Assembly (NCBI GenBank): GCA_948567375.1
Contig: OX419761.1
Coordinates: 60,797,089 to 60,861,088, forward strand
Reading direction: 5' to 3'
From: Lunularia cruciata
Taxonomy: Eukaryota > Streptophyta > Marchantiopsida > Lunulariales > Lunulariaceae
Length of the DNA: 64,000 nucleotides
In this document: piece by piece, positions 10,599 through 23,324 of the stretch
Layout of the letters: each line of letters starts with the position of its first letter
Position numbering within the stretch: position 1 is the stretch's first letter
Notes under the pieces: model-generated
Databases searched by the model: none
The model's input: the letters and a program-made list of their open reading frames with translations, nothing else
What the model was told of the DNA's origin: nothing
Translations under genes and position numbers: made by a program

Positions 10599-12277
10599 TG
10601 TGGTACCCATATTTTTGTTTTGATGATTTTTGAAGAAGAAGTGTATTGAGAAAGAAAAATTACAATCAAAGAAAGAAGAAAAGAATGGACTTATGTGTCT
10701 TCAGAGTAAACCCAAAGAAGTTGACTTTGGGTTGCGAAAACAAAGTGCTTGTATGGGGCTTACAAAGAGGCAAACCAAAGAAGAATATCTTTAGAATGCG
10801 AGGTTCAGGCCAATACAAAGAAGATGTAACAACCTTTTTGCGGGTCAAGCTACCCAAGAAAGTACATTTAAAGAAATGGCAGAGGTAGGAGATGAATACT
10901 TTTAGAGTGATAAGAAGCAAACATGCAAAAGAAGTAGGAATGAATTTCAAAATCAATTGAATAATGATTGCACCTCAAAGTACTATAAAATTGACATTGC
11001 ACGGGGGAAATTAAACATGTCAAGAAGATACCCTGTCCCTTTGAGTAGCCATCTTGTAGTAATGCACATCAAGAAGCGGATTGAGAGTGAAATTTTCCAA
11101 AGACCAAAAGAGGTTATAGTGTTGCTTCCAAGAGAAGGGATAATCTTCCAATGCTGAAGAACTCATGAGCAAATCATAGCAAAGAAGAGTAAGAATTCAC
11201 TCATAGTGAGGAGTTTCACAATTTGGCAATTAGATGGAATAGCTAGAATCGAAGTGCTAAGTAGACTTTGTATTATATTTCTGGCCTAGAATTGGAATGT
11301 TAGTTTTCTAGGTTTCATGGCAAAGATAGCTGCTAGTAATTGTGAGGAAGGCCCTGAGAGGAATTAACAAGGAAGAGAGGAAATTTGGCTTGATAGATTG
11401 AGTCAAATTGGAATCTAGTATTGGGAAAGAAGCAAGAGATGCAATTGAGGTCACCTTCTATCAAAAGTGTGAAGCTGTAGAAGAAACGCAAAAATTAGGA
11501 ATTCCTTCTTCACTTTGTGAACCAACAATGGCTACAAAGTGGATTCCTATTAGGATGCAATTAAGCAAAGTATTGTGGGAGCACTCATGGCAATGTTCAA
11601 GCCAAAGCAAACGACATGCATGAACATGTAGTAGGTGGTCTTCTTCCACCAAATGTTTGTAGGAGAAAAGGTGAACTTGGCAAAGTGTTTCCACCAGAGA
11701 ACAAGGTAGATGATTGGAGGACCAATTCACCACCACACTACCTTGTACTATTTGCAACACATTTCTATATGGGATTAAATCTGCTAACAATGGAGGAGAA
11801 GCATAAGATAGTTTCACATTTCCATCTTGATCTTTGACGAGAAGCCAATGAAGAGAAGCAATGATACATTCTACAATTGCGGTCTAGTAATGATCATTTC
11901 ATTAGGATGGGATAGAGGAAGATGGTGGAGGAAGAAGTCCAAAGATGAAGAAGCAAACTAAACTCAAAGGAGTAGCATTACCCTTGCCACAACAAAAGAC
12001 CCGAAGACTAAACATGCAAGGTAAGGAGGCAGTGAAGAAGAGGCTTTAGGTAGAGAGTCTGAAGAAGAGACAAAGTCAAAGAGAGAAGACTCCAAAGAAG
12101 TTGAACTCACATTGTAGAATGAGGAGTCTGGTAGTGAGGCCAAAGGTGAAGATGAAGTCTAGCAATGAGTCAATGCAAGGATGGTAGAAGATGATGAGTT
12201 CCATGCAACAATTGATCAAATGGAGGTAAAAGTATGAAGACCAAGAAGAAGAAGAAGAAGAGACTTTGATGGAGTGG
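10599..12277 (+). mobile_element. Big-LTR, 3' LTR of the Tat/Athila-like element, interrupted
   Basis: Starts TGTGGTACCCATATTTTTG after the polypurine tract. Carries decayed traces of the embedded ORF: IARIEVLSRL-like and NWNVSFLGF-like segments near 11250-11320, and the PHYLVLFATHFYMGLNLL segment near 11735-11790, followed by the acidic region. At 12278 it is interrupted by the LTR of chromovirus copy C. Heavily mutated compared with the copy at 641, so this is an older insertion. Confidence 0.7.
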
Positions 12278-12680
12278 TGTAAAAGACCAAATCCAAGGCA
12301 AGAAATAGGAGAATGAAAACTCACATTGGGACACTTGAATGACGGAAAACTCCAAATGCCTAGCATGAACTTTGGCTTTGATATTTATAGGTAGCATACA
12401 AGACCCTTGAGAAGCTTCTCAAGAAGCTTCCTTGAGCCTCTTTCTTAGAGTGCAAGCCAAGTTAATTAGGAAGCTTCTCAAGAAGCTTCCTTCTAGAAGC
12501 CACCTACTTGGCGTGTAAGCTAAGCTAGTAAGAAGCTTCTAAAAGCTACCTGCTTGGAGTGCTAGTTGGGAAGCTTTCCAAGATGCTTCCTAGATGCTTT
12601 TGGAATATTCTAGGCTAATTTGGCTTATTCTCTACTTCGCTAGCCTTACTAACTACGTTGCTAAATTCCATACTATTACA
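12278..12680 (-). repeat. 3' LTR of chromovirus copy C
   Basis: Ends TGTAAAAGACC...TATTACA in + orientation. It shares with the other LTRs of the family the TATA region (TATTTATAGG near 12384) and GAAGCTTC-type modules between 12400 and 12600. About 403 bp, against 414-440 bp in copies A and B; the modules are more degenerate here. Confidence 0.85.
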
Positions 12681-12726
12681 TATTCCCCCACCGCTAGTTG
12701 GTGACGTCTTCGTTGCCATTGAAGCT

Positions 12727-15270
12727 TCAAACTCCTAAATGGCCGTTTGTGCATTTTGGAGGTGAGAAAGAGGTTCCTAGGTCATGAAGGGGATACCCTT
12801 TCCAAAGGACCTTGTACTCTGTATGTTGGCGGTGTCTTCGGTGGTTGTGCCGACGTGCAAGGATACAATCAACTTTGTACTCCTCATGATCATTGATAGA
12901 GATAGGGGGAGGAGGGGGTTGGACTCGAGAGTAGAAAGAAGAGGGGTTAGGAACAAAGGGTTTCAACTTGGAAACATGAAAGACAGGATGGATGTGCATA
13001 TAACATGGCAAGGCAAGTCGATAAGCAACACGAGAGACAATTTGGGTGACATCAAAAGGTCCTATCCAATTAGGGGCAAGTTTACAAACTTGGGTATCAA
13101 GTGGGAGGGGTAGATAACTAGGGAATAACATAACTTTATCACCAACTTCAAAGGTGAGATCACGACAATGATGGTCCGCATATTGTTTTTGATGATTCTA
13201 AGCAACAAGGAGGTGAGATTTGGCTTGTTGGAGAGATTTGGAGATGATGGTCAAGAAGATTGAAGTATGGAGGACTTGAGATGGAGGACTTGAGATGGAG
13301 GAGGAGAAAAAAGAGAATCTGGGACAAGCAAATCTTTGCCAAAATTGAGAAAGAAAGGAGAGAATCCGGTGCTTTCCTATTTAGAATTATTGTATGCAAA
13401 CTCCATAGCTGCAAGACATTGATCCCAATTGGTACGGTGAATGTTGACAAAGGCACAAAGCATATCTTCCAAGGTGCAATTTGCACGTTGAGTTTTTCCA
13501 TCAGTTTGAGGATAATAGGCTATGGACAAAGCAAGCTTGGTGCCAAGTAGCTAGAAGAGTGCTTGCCAAAACTTTCCGGTGAAGCAAGGATCACAGTTGG
13601 AGCTGAGTACACATGGCATCTCATGATGTTTGAAGATATTATTGAAGTAGAGTTGCACCAAGGTTGGACCATCCACAATATCAACCGTTGGTGCCAAGTG
13701 GATTTGCTTACTAAGCTTATCCACAAACACCACAATTGTTGTGTGACCTTGTTGTGTCTTGGGTAAAGAGGTGATGAGATCTAACCTCACATGTTCCCAA
13801 TGAGTAGCTGGAATGGGAAGTGGCTGAAGGAGTCTTCTCAGCTTCTAGTTACTAGCCTTGTTGCATTGACAACTCTCGCATGATCGGACAAAGTCCCAAA
13901 CATCTCATGTCATGTTGGGCCACCACCATTGGTGTTGGAGGGTGCCCAAGGTTTTGTCCACTCCCATGTGACCAGCTATTGGTAAATCATGTGCTTCTTG
14001 AAGGCGCACAAGTCAAAGATCACCTTTGGCTGGAACATAGATCTGGTCCATATGGAATAGAAGGCCTTCCTTGAAGGAGACGGTGTTGTACTCCTTGTTG
14101 CATGTTGTTAGACAACCATGTACCATCTAGAAGAAGAGATCTTGTTGTAGAGCTGATCAAAACTTGTTATGGACCTTGGGGTCAATTGACACCATCGTAA
14201 TTGCCATCGTGATGAGAGGAAGAGTCTTCAAATCAGCTTGTTGTGATAGAGCATCAGGGATGACATGGAACCAATCTGGTTTGTACTCCACTTTTATGTC
14301 AAACAATTGGAGTTGCTCTTCCCATTGATGATGTCAACTCTTCATGTGCTCCAAGTGTAGGTTCTGCAACAATGGCTTGTGATCAGTTCGCATGATCACT
14401 TGTTTCCCCAAGAGATAATGCCTCCATACTTGGTGGCATATGCCATTGCAAGTTGTGCTGAATCTCAAGCAGAGTAATTTCTTTCAACTGTATTTAGTTG
14501 GCGAGACACAAAGGCAATGGGATGTAGTTCATCTAGGAATTCCTGTTGCAACATAGCTCCAATTGCAAAGTTAGAAGCATCAAATTCAACCACACAAGGT
14601 AGTTGAGGAACATACGGTTGAAGAATGGGTCTTGAAGACACCATATGCTTTAACTTCTGGAATTCTTGTTCATGCTTGGTGGTCCACTGGTAGCTTGAGT
14701 TCTTTCCTAAAAGATCAGTCAATGGTGGAGCCACATGAACATAATAGTGGATGAACTATCAGTAAAAACAAGCCAATCCATTGATTGGTTGTACTTCTGT
14801 AGCATCCTTTGGTGTAGGCCAATCAGTAATGGCCTTGATCTTCTCTTCTTCTCTTCTTCCATCTTGATCCCCTCTGATGAGATCTTATGACCCAAGAAGG
14901 TAACCTCTTTTTGCCAAAAGGCACACTTCGACTTCTTGTAGTAAAATTCCATTGTTGTAGTCATCTTAGGACTTCTTGCACATGATTCATGTGTTCTGCC
15001 TCTTGTCTTGCTATAGATTAAGATATCATCCAAGAACACCACCACAGACCAATTCAATAGTCCATCCAACACCTGATGCATTTGATCCATGAAGATTGTT
15101 GAAGCATTAGTGAGTCCGATAGGTAGAACTCTCCACTCAAAATGCCCATACCTTGTGCAAAAGGTAGTTTTTTTCACATCCTCCCTATCAATAGGAATTT
15201 TCCAATAGACGCTACAAAGATCCAGCTTGGAAAAGAAGCATGCTCCACTTAATTAATCAAGCAAGTCATC
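12727..15270 (-). pseudogene. Chromovirus pol remains (RT, RNase H, integrase, partial chromodomain)
   Basis: Minus strand, from right to left: RT with FLDDILIYS (about 15045-15019; DD is the catalytic pair), RNase H with VVEFDASNFAIGAMLQQ (14600-14550), integrase core with LDLITSLPKTQQGH (about 13780), then the C-terminal SH3-like part with KLAPNWIGPFDV (about 13080), and the start of a chromodomain (HEEYKVDCILARRH, about 12900), whose frame shifts after KGYPLHD. Numerous stops and frameshifts. Confidence 0.8.
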
Positions 15271-15296
15271 GATCTGAGGCAAGGGATGTGAATTCT

Positions 15297-15437
15297 TGGC
15301 TTTGTCAAATATGTCAAACTTCTTGGCTTTGTCAAATGCTCTTCTGGCATTTTTTTTTGGAACACCCAATTTTCAGATTTGGCTTTGTATTCTTCCACTC
15401 CCAAGATTTGTATCCCTGGCAATGGCGCCAAAAATCA
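15297..15437 (-). mobile_element. Tat/Athila-like 5' leader fragment, minus strand
   Basis: Lies between the truncated chromovirus C and the end of a minus-strand big-LTR. It includes the primer-binding site (15412-15430) and about 110 bp of leader. A short duplicated phrase (CTTGGCTTTGTCAAAT, twice near 15294-15340) marks the left junction. Confidence 0.6.
15412..15430 (-). other. Primer-binding site (TGGCGCC type)
   Basis: Minus strand reads TGGCGCCATTGCCAGGGAT seven bases after the LTR end GTTGTCACA. This closely resembles the TGGCGCCGTTGCCGGGG-type site of plant Tat/Athila elements. It fixes the 3' end of the big-LTR and its retrotransposon nature. Confidence 0.75.
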
Positions 15438-15799
15438 TGTGACAACTTGGCAAATATCACTTTTGCAGTAATTAGTAAGTAAAGTTCATTCCCAAAGAGA
15501 TACAAGTTTAAAATGGTCAAATACAAAGTCAAATAGTAATAATGTCATTCTTCTTGGTTGTGTCTTTAATCTCTCAAGTAGAAACCACACCCAGAAGAGA
15601 GTAACAAGCATTGATCATAGTCTCGTCACAACTTACACTCCCATCATTACAACTCCATCAAATCGTTCCAAACAATCTTGATTGTGATGATTCAGATTTT
15701 TCCAAAGAAGGCTACTTTGCTACAAAAAAACTTCACCTTAGAATTGTGTTCTACACCTCCACTGAAGGTAAAACTTCCTTGACCAAAATTTCTTCACAA
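15438..15799 (-). mobile_element. Big-LTR, 3'-terminal (U5) fragment, minus strand
   Basis: Minus strand matches the last about 350 bp of the big-LTR copies (compare 4075-4419 and 52550-52891), ending GTTGTCACA at 15438. It is cut at about 15800 by a perfect inverted repeat. No coding part is included. Confidence 0.7.
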
Positions 15800-15849
15800 T
15801 AAACACTCACACCCAATAGTAAACACTCACTATTGGGTGTGAGTGTTTA
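15800..15849. repeat. Perfect 20-bp inverted repeat with 10-bp loop
   Basis: The left arm 15800-15819 is the exact reverse complement of 15830-15849, and the 10-base loop repeats the start of the left arm. It sits at the break point of the truncated LTR and looks like a fold-back repair or replication-slippage product. Not a terminator in any meaningful sense here. Confidence 0.85.
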
Positions 15850-16356
15850 CTGCAACACCAACTCTTCTTGTTCTCTCCTCAACCCAAGAATCACAAGGGT
15901 AGTTTCTTGAGGCTAAGTTTAGGAGTGATTTGAAGCTTGGTAATCATATTGGCTAGGAAAAGTTTTTGAGCTTTTGAAATATGGTTTCTTTCCTTTCTTT
16001 CAATCAAGGCAAACATGCAACTAATACTTTATATTTTGCATTTTTTCCTCCTCTACACAAGAAAAGCCACCCTCTCATTCCTATCAATCAAGTTCCTTTC
16101 TCCCTCCTCCCTTCTTGTATGCCAAGTTGTGGGTTCTTGCAACTCTACCCCTACTCCTCTGATTGGAATTTTGCAAGCTATGGGAGTTTCTACAAGCTAA
16201 ATTCTTGGTTGTTCCATCCTTGGACAATGCCAAACTAAACTGCACCTCTCTACTTCTCTAATTTTATCTGGGATTGGCACTCAAGCTCTTGCAATTCCAC
16301 CACTACTTGTAGCAAAAAGAAAGAATTTCTTGAATTTACTTCACTTCTTCCTACTC
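15850..16356. other. Unassigned sequence
   Basis: No frame, LTR boundary or known motif recognised. It separates a minus-strand big-LTR fragment from a plus-strand one. Confidence 0.5.
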
Positions 16357-18104
16357 TGTGGTACCCACATTTTTTGGTTTTGTTATATTTAGAAGAAGTG
16401 TAAAAACAAAATTGGATTGAATCCAAATAGGCAACAAAAGAAGAAGAATTGTGTCTTTGAAGTGGGGCCTTTGTTGAAGAAGCACCAATGGAAGCAATGT
16501 ACAAAGACCGAGAAGGAGTAGGAGACTTTGATGGAGTAGAGTGCTTGCCAAAGATCATGTGTATGTTGTTGTTATAGTTGAAGTAGAAGGAGGATATACA
16601 AAAAGATCATCTGGAGGTAAAGAATGAGTTGTAGGTGATCAAGTATTTGATCAAAGAAACCTGCAAATTAAAGGCAAGGTTAACCTTAAAGGAAGACGAA
16701 GCTGAAGAACTTTAGGGATGCAGACTTAACAAAGAAGACTTTAGAAAACTTGTAAGAGAGTTTTGAGTGGCAAGGAAGAGATCTAGACTATCAAGCCAAA
16801 GAGTTGAAGAACTAGAAGGCAATACTTAAGAAGATGAAAAGCAAAGTGGAAGGAGCTCACATCAAAGTAAAACACGTAAAGGCAATTGCAGAAGTGATGG
16901 AGCAGGAGTTAGAAAGTCTAAAGAAGAGCGTGGCAGAAAAAGATCAAGCATGGCAGCGGAAATTGATGATCTGACACCAAGAAAAAGAAAGATTGTGAAG
17001 TCTAGTAAGAAGTACTAAAAGTCAGATTGCCCAATATGTAGAGGAGAAGAAGATGATGGCAGCTGAGTACAAAGCGAGTTGAAGATGTATCGTGAAGAGT
17101 TGAAGGTGGAATGCTCTTGTGGGTATAAATTGGAATTAGTAGGAGAGATCATTGGGAGAATGAGTGCAATTTTGAACATAGAGGCTAAAGGGAAGTTGGA
17201 GGAAGCAAGGCTACACAAATTGAAATTGCTTGTGCACAAAACTTGGAGGAGGAAAAGCAAAGGATGTGGACCTGAATAATCTATTGATCCATTTCAAGAT
17301 CGAGTAGATAGGAAGATGTTAAAGGTAGGAGACAATGTTTGTCTTAGATTGGAGTTAATAAATGCAGAATTAGACAAAATTTGTAGTGGTGTGAAGGAAG
17401 ATATGAAGTCAAAAGTTGTAGAAGTAGAGTGCAAGTATCTTCAGGTGAGTTCCTTGAGACATTAGAGAAGAGTGGGTTAGTTGATAAAGAAGTAGATAGA
17501 TTACCCATATCTGCAATTGTGGTTTAGAGAGAAGAGATAGTAGAAATAGTTGATGAAGTAGTGGTATTAGATAGACTTGAAGAAGGAGAAATGATTGTAG
17601 GTTTGGGAGCCAAAGTTGAGGTTGACATTGGATTGGAGTAGAAATAGTTTTGAGATATGAAGAGGCAGATATGAAAAGATGGTTTTTCATTGTGGATAAA
17701 GGTTGGTAAAGCTGTTGTAGAATGGTATTTTTGTTAGTAACTATCAAAGTGCTCAGCTATTTAAAGGAAGCATTCTAAATGTATTGTTGTTCAATATTTA
17801 TATTTTTTAATTTGAGTAAAGCAAAGTGCTATGACTCAATGCTCATCATTTTAGCTTAATTTTGAGTATCAATCATATGTGTGTGTTTGTGAGTGTTTGT
17901 AACTCAATGCTCATCATTTTAGCTTAATTTTTAGTATCAATCTTGTGTGAGTGTTTGAAGAATTTTAAAGTGTAAGTTAGTGATCTTGTTGGATGTTGGA
18001 TTCCACAACTCTGATTTCATTCAGTATGTTTGATCCTGAGTGGATAGAAATCAAAGCAATGCCTTGAAAAATCTGTGAGGAATTGTAGAGTTGGTAGTAT
18101 TCCT
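16357..18104 (+). mobile_element. Big-LTR, internally deleted copy
   Basis: Starts TGTGGTACCCACATTTTTTGG. The first about 120 bp match other copies, then the N-terminal coding part is deleted and sequence resumes in the coiled-coil part (16600-17350; LHKLKLLVHKT and the RKMLKVGDN-like segment are visible), then the acidic tail, TATA box 2 (about 17757) and part of the U5 region, ending abruptly near 18104 without the GTCACA terminus. A decayed deletion derivative. Confidence 0.7.
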
Positions 18105-18990
18105 CAATCTCTATCTCAAGAGATCATTTCTAGCAATGACTACTACTACAATTTGGATAGCTTCAAAAAGGGCCTAGTTGTCTTTTAGCATGTCTCCAAC
18201 CAAGGTAGCAATATGTTCCTCTATTGCAATGGTTTAGATGCATTGTCTCCTCAAGTACTGCACTCCTTACTATAGTTTTTCAAACCATTGCTTGAGAAAG
18301 AGAGCTTTCTCCTCATTCCTCTTTGTAGGTGGTATCCAAAGTAAGGTTTGGGGGTTTAAGGGGAGTAGGATTTGGCTCCCAAAATAAAGTTTCATCTATA
18401 TCTAGCTCTCTTGGGTTTCCATGGTTTGAATTCTCTTACACTTCACTTTCTTTGGATGAGAGTAGAGTGGTATGCTCCTGACATGCCTCCTCTTTCCTTC
18501 TTCCCTCCTCTTGCTCCCTTGGGTTTCAATAGCCCATACCAATGGCAGCCATGATACAAAAATGAGCAGAGTTTGGAGTGGCAATTGGATTGGCCATTGC
18601 TTTGGGCTAGCCTTTGAATGCCATCATATAAGAGTCTTCTCCAATTTACCACCTTGTTCTCCAACCATGTGTTAATGATCATGGTTGCCCATGCCTTGCT
18701 GATTTGGGATGGGGTATTTGAGATGGAGTATGAGTAAAAAAAACTGGAATATATTTCTAACTTGGGAGTTTTTGATGGAAAGAAAGGTGTATCTTTCCTC
18801 AAAATTGTAATGTGCCCTTGAAGTCTCTCTTGGTAGCTTCATCCAAGGGTTTTCCTCTTGGGATCATCCCTTTCCCCAATGTATGTCATATCATAGGCAT
18901 GCCACTTTACTTGAAAATCCCACTCTTTGGAATTGCCCCAAATAGCACAATCCATGCCATCAAGTACTTACTTGGTTATTAGTTCAAGTA
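18105..18990 (-). pseudogene. Decayed coding-like stretch, unrecognised
   Basis: The minus strand reads in broken frames as protein-like text (for example a segment with GMPMI and PLDEATKRDFKG near 18920-18800, and an Ile/Glu/Leu-rich part near 18280-18150), with many stops. I cannot assign a family; a retrotransposon gag or LINE remnant is possible but not shown. Confidence 0.25.
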
Positions 18991-21900
18991 CCATGGGCTT
19001 AATTCTAAAGCCTCACGTTAATTCATGATCAAGATAGGATTTAATTAAAGCTAGAAGGTATTTGAGTTAGTTAAGTATCCATAGATCTTAGACATGAGGC
19101 ACTTAAGGAATTTCTATCCATTAATATTGAAGTTCTAGCCAATTTGCAACAATAGGAAGAATAGCAAGAGCAAAGAGGATCAAGAAAAGTCCCAAGGCTT
19201 GAGTGATCCAAAGTCATATAGAGCACAAAAGATCAAGGAGATCCAAAATACTTAAGGAGATCTTAGTCCAAAACTATGTCCAAAAGAAGCCAATTCACAA
19301 ATTGAATGTTTGCTATGGATTGGAGAAGAGGATATGAGTGAGTTCCTTGAGCAATTAACCTTCCTTAGGGAGATACCTAGGAAGAGGTCTTGCTCTAAGA
19401 TTGAAGAGGACTTGGAGGGAGTTGGAAGAGAAGCTATTCCAAGCACAAGTTTGGGGCATAATACCAACAATGGAGCTACCCAAAAAGAGAATGAGGGATT
19501 TGTTCAGTCCCTTGAATAAAAGAGAGATGGTAGGGAAGTGGAGGAACTTATGGAGGAAGGAAAAAGACTAATAGGGGGAGTGAAAGAAGTGGAACTCAAA
19601 CCATTCACATCTTTGATGAAGGTAACACCTTGAAGGAAGAAGAAGAAGAGATAAGGCCTATTGATGATCAAAGCTCTGACTAGAATTTGGACCTTGCTAT
19701 AGCAGAGGTTGCTAGGCAAGGCAAGATTCCATCATCAAGCAATGCTTTAGTTGCAACCAATTGAGGAGGTCAATAGAGAAGAAGAGAATGGGATGTCCTT
19801 TGCATTTATATTGCTTGTCATGCTCATGTCATGCTCATGCATGAGTCTAATAAATGTAAATAATGTGAAGTAATTAAGTGGGCACTTAGGATTTGCAAAA
19901 TCTAATCAATCATTAGAAACAATTGACAATAACTACACATTACACAACCAAAATTGGGCCATACTTGGTATTATGTGAAAATTGCATGGATTAGGAAGGT
20001 ATGGGAATGATGGGTTGCCCACTCCATGCAAGATCTATTAGTAGGTGTAGTGTTAATAGAAGGGGTGTTCTCAGGCTCTCCATCAATTTAGAATCACCCT
20101 CTTGAATTTGATAGATTTTTGAATCTCAAATTTATGATTGGTTGGTTAGTTCCAAGGGGCAAGAATAAGACCACCTGGCTGATGAAAGATAGATATTGAA
20201 GTCAGCATTGCATACAAGCTGAAGTTTAGCTTCAACCTATTTTGGTTAGCATATGGATGTTCAAGCCTAGGCACTTGCTTACCTATCAAATCAGTTGAGA
20301 ACCTGCAATGGGAGAGGTGAGTAAGCACCAATATTTGGGGTCAAAACTAGATTGCACACATTTGGTAGTGTTTTATTCAGGTCCCATTGGACCCTCTTAG
20401 GACCAAGACTCATGGTAGGGATTTTTGGTTGCAAAACTTCTTTGTTATACCTAAATGTGGTATGATGGAAATGTAATAGTATGTATGATTGGCATCTTGA
20501 TTTATTAGGGCTAGCTCCAAGGATTGAAGTTGATCATGAGCAAGCTCTCACTCATTGGTGAAACCTTTCATAGGTAGGCAATCAATGGCAAAAGAGTTGT
20601 TATTTGGATACTTTGCCCTAATTCTAAATGACATTCTACAAGAGAGCCCTTTTTGTGGTGGAGCAATTTTGGTTTGAGATCAGAACTCCAATCCAACTCC
20701 CAATCCATAACCCATCTTTTCATGTTGCAAAGCTTTCGATGGGAATACTGACCCCATGCAAGGAAGAGTTGAAATTTTCCACAATCCATTATCTTGGCTA
20801 AACCTACACCTTTTAGCTCATATCTCATGCACTAAAGGATATTTTATTTGAAGTGAGAAGTGTGGTCCAATACATGAACTGGCCAATAGTCATTAGTTGA
20901 TTTGTCCATTTTACTGAAGTTTGGAGGTATCATGGGTGATAGAATTGGAAGGGTATCAAGTGGTTCAAACCTAATCTTGATCACTCAGGAGTGGGATTTT
21001 GAGTTTTGGGTAGAGAATTGCAAGGAATCACTAGAAGAAGGGGTTCCTTGATCATCTCAAGTCTAGGCTTTGGGACTTGGTTCAAGGAGGTACTGCAAGT
21101 CCATGCCATGGATGCTACACTCCAAGTTCCAAGACCAAAACCACATCCCTTAATTGCATCCCAACCAAGCACTATTAATTTGCATTTGGGTATAGTGGGG
21201 AGTGTAGTATTCATACTAGAGTGATTCAAGAAGGAAGAGTTGAGTCAATTTTAGCTGGATGACATTGTGGATAGAGATTTATAACATAAGGCAAGAAGAT
21301 CGGAGTTACAATTGATCCTCAAATTTAGTTCAAGGAAGGGAAACTAGTTGTTGATCAGTCAGTTGGGTGGAGGCAAGAGGACCTCATGTTGGTGGTCATT
21401 GGAAAGCTAGCTTGGGGCTCTAGGCAGCCTAGAGAGTCTCTCTATCCTCATAAGGGCAGATATAGTTTGACCAAACCACGGATCTCATTATGGGCAAGTA
21501 GTGCAAAGCATAATAGAAGCTACACAAACATATTGATCTCAAATATCTCCATTTAGTTGTCTTGGTGTTGTTTTCTATTATCATTGTTGTTCTTTTGTTC
21601 TCTTGTTTGTGTTCCTTAGTGTAGTAATCTTGTATTTATGGTGTGTGATGTTGTTGTAGCAAAAATCTTTGGAAAAGGGAGTTTGGGGGAATTTGTTTGG
21701 TGACACTTGAGGCAAAACCAATCTTCCACTTGCATGACTTGACTTGACCTTAGTTGGGAAGATAAACTCATGTTTTGGATAGTAATATGAGCATGTTGGT
21801 CCACTGATTGATTTTGGGCATAGATCACTTTGAGAATGATAGAGATTAATCAAAGTAACTCCCATCTAGTCAGCCCCTTAGAGAAACATCCTCACTTCAA

Positions 21901-22880
21901 GGGATGTGTTCTCCCATCAAGAACCGATAAGGAAGGGGTGCAAACCACAACCAAAACCTATCTAAACCAAATTATGTGGTGTTTAAAGAGGCAATTTGCT
22001 ACAACAAGGCATAGACACCAATTTGATCAGACTTCAGAATTTTAGTCATCTTATGATGCATTCTTATCCTACTTTGAGTATTTGTGTGGGATAGTTGGGA
22101 ATACTTCCAAACACCTAACCTCCACACTATATCTACTTTCCTATGAATGCAATAGGCTACACTCTAGCATACATAGTCTAGCACCCAAAAAAAATCAAGA
22201 AAAAAATTTCCAAAGAAAAAGAAATGAAATGCGCATACTATTAGTACTTTACTACAAAATAAATCCTCATAAGAGGGTTATACTTTGTTACTAGATATAG
22301 ATGTACTATTGGAAGATGGTTATTCACTTTAGGGAGGAGTGAAAATTTTGTTCATGGCTATCTAAATAAATACAGCTTCTCAAGTACCTCTAATTTTTTG
22401 ATATTCTCAACTGAAGACTTAGGTGAACTTTGCTGTACAAGTCTTCTTCATCACTTCCTATTTACTCTTCTTTTACATTGCTTTGCATATCACCTTCCCT
22501 TCCCTTTATTGTTATATATCTTTTTGATTGTTTGACGATCAGTGTTGTGTGTGCTATGTTTGTGTTTGATTAACTACTCATATCTAGATGTGGGTTGAAA
22601 AAAAGAAGTGCATTTTGATGTGGATATAAAGTTAGATATTCTCAATTTTCTCAATCACTTATTAACCACTTATGAAAAAGCAACATTGATTCCCTCAATT
22701 TCCTCGTGCAAATTATCACTATTATCGGAACTCCAAAGTAACCACCTTTCTTCTTTTTGAAAGTCCTATTGCTTGTTGATTCACCAACAAAAGGTTGAAC
22801 AAATCAATTCCATGAAACAATTGATCTAGCGTAATGAGTATTTTCTTTTGTAGTAGGAATAACCTTTACTCTATAGAAAT
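18991..22880. other. Unassigned AT-rich DNA, no confident gene
   Basis: Only short open stretches (below 95 codons) with no recognisable motif, conserved start or splice structure. No LTR ends, polypurine tract or tandem array seen. Most likely old, decayed transposon DNA. Confidence 0.5.
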
Positions 22881-23324
22881 TGTCACGCCATTTGTAGTTC
22901 CGCATCTAGATGCTCGGACACTAGAGTTTCATTGATAGTAGTTAGAGTTATTCTAGCAGTTTCTCAAAGACTACTTTCTGACGGTCACATTTGGTGTTCG
23001 GGGTACTGACTTCACGGTGGGGCCCACCATCACTTTGCACCGTTCACACCGTTGAGTGTGCCGTCAGCGGGACCGTTAGGGTTTCAGTGCTAGCTCGAGT
23101 CCAAGAAGTATAGTTTTGAAGTGAGCTCCAGAGAGCTCACTTCTCTGATGTTGAGCCTTTGAGTTCCTGGCTATGGTGGACAGAGGCCGGCGAGCATCAC
23201 CTGGATTCTCTATGCTTGAGTGGGTGTGGCTTGACTGTAATCAGTGCCCAGTTGTTGGCAGTTTATAGAGTGACAGATCAAGTACTGATCTGAGTTGAGT
23301 TGAGTTGAGAGTGTTAAGCAATCT
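22881..23324 (+). repeat. 5' terminal repeat of element E
   Basis: Matches 34615-35019 over most of its length, including the distinctive TTCGGGGTACTGACTTCACG and TGAGTGTGCCGTCAGCGGGAC phrases. Homology ends at GTTAAGCAATCTGAT; the about 100-bp segment that follows in the 3' copy (TGTGGCACTTTAGAG...) is absent here, so the 5' LTR is either incomplete or the 3' side is rearranged. It also has extra short stretches near 23130 that are missing on the 3' side. Confidence 0.7.

Larger units (their letters stand above)
12278..15296 (-). mobile_element. Chromovirus (heat-shock-element LTR family), copy C, 5'-truncated
   Basis: Same family as the complete copies A (28967-34609) and B (53668-59317). 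The 3' LTR is at 12278-12680, followed on the minus strand by chromodomain, integrase, RNase H and RT up to about 15296, where homology stops inside RT (before the [11 protein letters not shown] motif) and a different element begins. The 5' LTR, gag and protease are missing, so a matching target duplication cannot be found. It is the most decayed of the three copies. Confidence 0.85.

Noticed and set aside
18443-18802. Possible LINE reverse-transcriptase C-terminal remnant on the minus strand
   Set aside because: The Trp-rich text is suggestive, but no RT core, endonuclease or poly(A) tail can be seen; left as unassigned decayed coding DNA.
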